Below the pieces are notes generated by a model. That model saw only the letters and a program-made list of their open reading frames with translations, was not told where the DNA came from and did not search any database. The position numbers and the translations under genes are program-made. A stretch of 6,163 nt of DNA from Simkania sp. Lineage in GTDB: Bacteria > Chlamydiota > Chlamydiia > Chlamydiales > Simkaniaceae. The stretch lies in the NCBI GenBank assembly GCA_028279205.1, contig JANQSR010000188.1, forward strand, positions 1 through 6,163. Direction: 5' to 3'. Below are positions 6,110-6,163 of this stretch, in pieces; the stretch's first letter is position 1; the number at the start of each line of letters is the position of its first letter.

Positions 6110-6163
6110 TTAGGGGTTGAAAAAAGGTTTGAGATCAGGTTCACTTAAGTTTTCGAAAAACAA
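6110..6163 (-). CDS. Possible C-terminal end of a gene entering from the right edge
   Basis: From the right edge a minus-strand frame reads 17 codons, ending ...SEPDLKPFFNP, to a TAA at 6112-6110. The residues look protein-like, but so short a frame can occur by chance. If real, the gene converges on the endonuclease remnant with a gap of 35 bases. No family can be named. Confidence 0.22.
   Translation of the reverse strand: MFFENLSEPDLKPFFNP

Noticed and set aside
6075..6163. Continuation of the restriction endonuclease gene after a frameshift
   Set aside because: I translated the plus-strand frames and saw no sign of the expected catalytic segment, so a simple frameshift is not supported.
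1..6163. CRISPR array, tRNA or rRNA gene, complete insertion sequence
   Set aside because: I found no regularly spaced repeats, no tRNA-like T-arm pattern and no paired terminal repeats flanking a transposase.

Overview
The window reads as a chromosomal segment from a bacterium of the Chlamydiae, most likely an environmental (amoeba-associated, Parachlamydia-like) lineage. The main pointer is a very long class B penicillin-binding protein of 1086 residues; chlamydial PBP2 proteins have about this size, while most PBP2/FtsI proteins have 550 to 700 residues. This assignment rests on recalled family features, not on a search.

Layout, left to right. Positions 1-537 hold the 3' part of a plus-strand gene of unknown function, which enters from the left edge. 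It encodes a membrane and coiled-coil protein with an internal duplication. Nineteen bases later it meets, tail to tail, the end of a minus-strand block of three envelope genes. Read in the direction of transcription these are pgeF/yfiH (peptidoglycan editing factor, about 5456-4725), kdsB (CMP-KDO synthetase, 4657-3896) and the PBP2-type transpeptidase (3817-557). The gaps of 67 and 78 bases fit one leftward transcription unit. The genes share an envelope theme: PgeF is thought to remove wrongly built peptidoglycan precursors, KdsB activates KDO for the lipooligosaccharide core, and the PBP cross-links peptidoglycan.

Right of 5560 the character changes. A 48-codon plus-strand reading frame with a good promoter-like sequence but no clear ribosome binding site lies at 5618-5764. 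At 5802-6074 is a 90-codon reading frame that matches the N-terminal third of Eco47II/Sau96I-type restriction endonucleases and then stops. A few codons of a possible minus-strand gene enter from the right edge. This end looks like accessory DNA with eroded genes.

Hand counts of sample lines give about 30-32 % G+C in the left gene and the endonuclease fragment, against about 40-48 % in the envelope block. I see no RNA gene, CRISPR array or complete insertion sequence. I do not see a complete new system; the best leads are the restriction enzyme remnant, the duplicated membrane/coiled-coil protein and the large insertion in the PBP.
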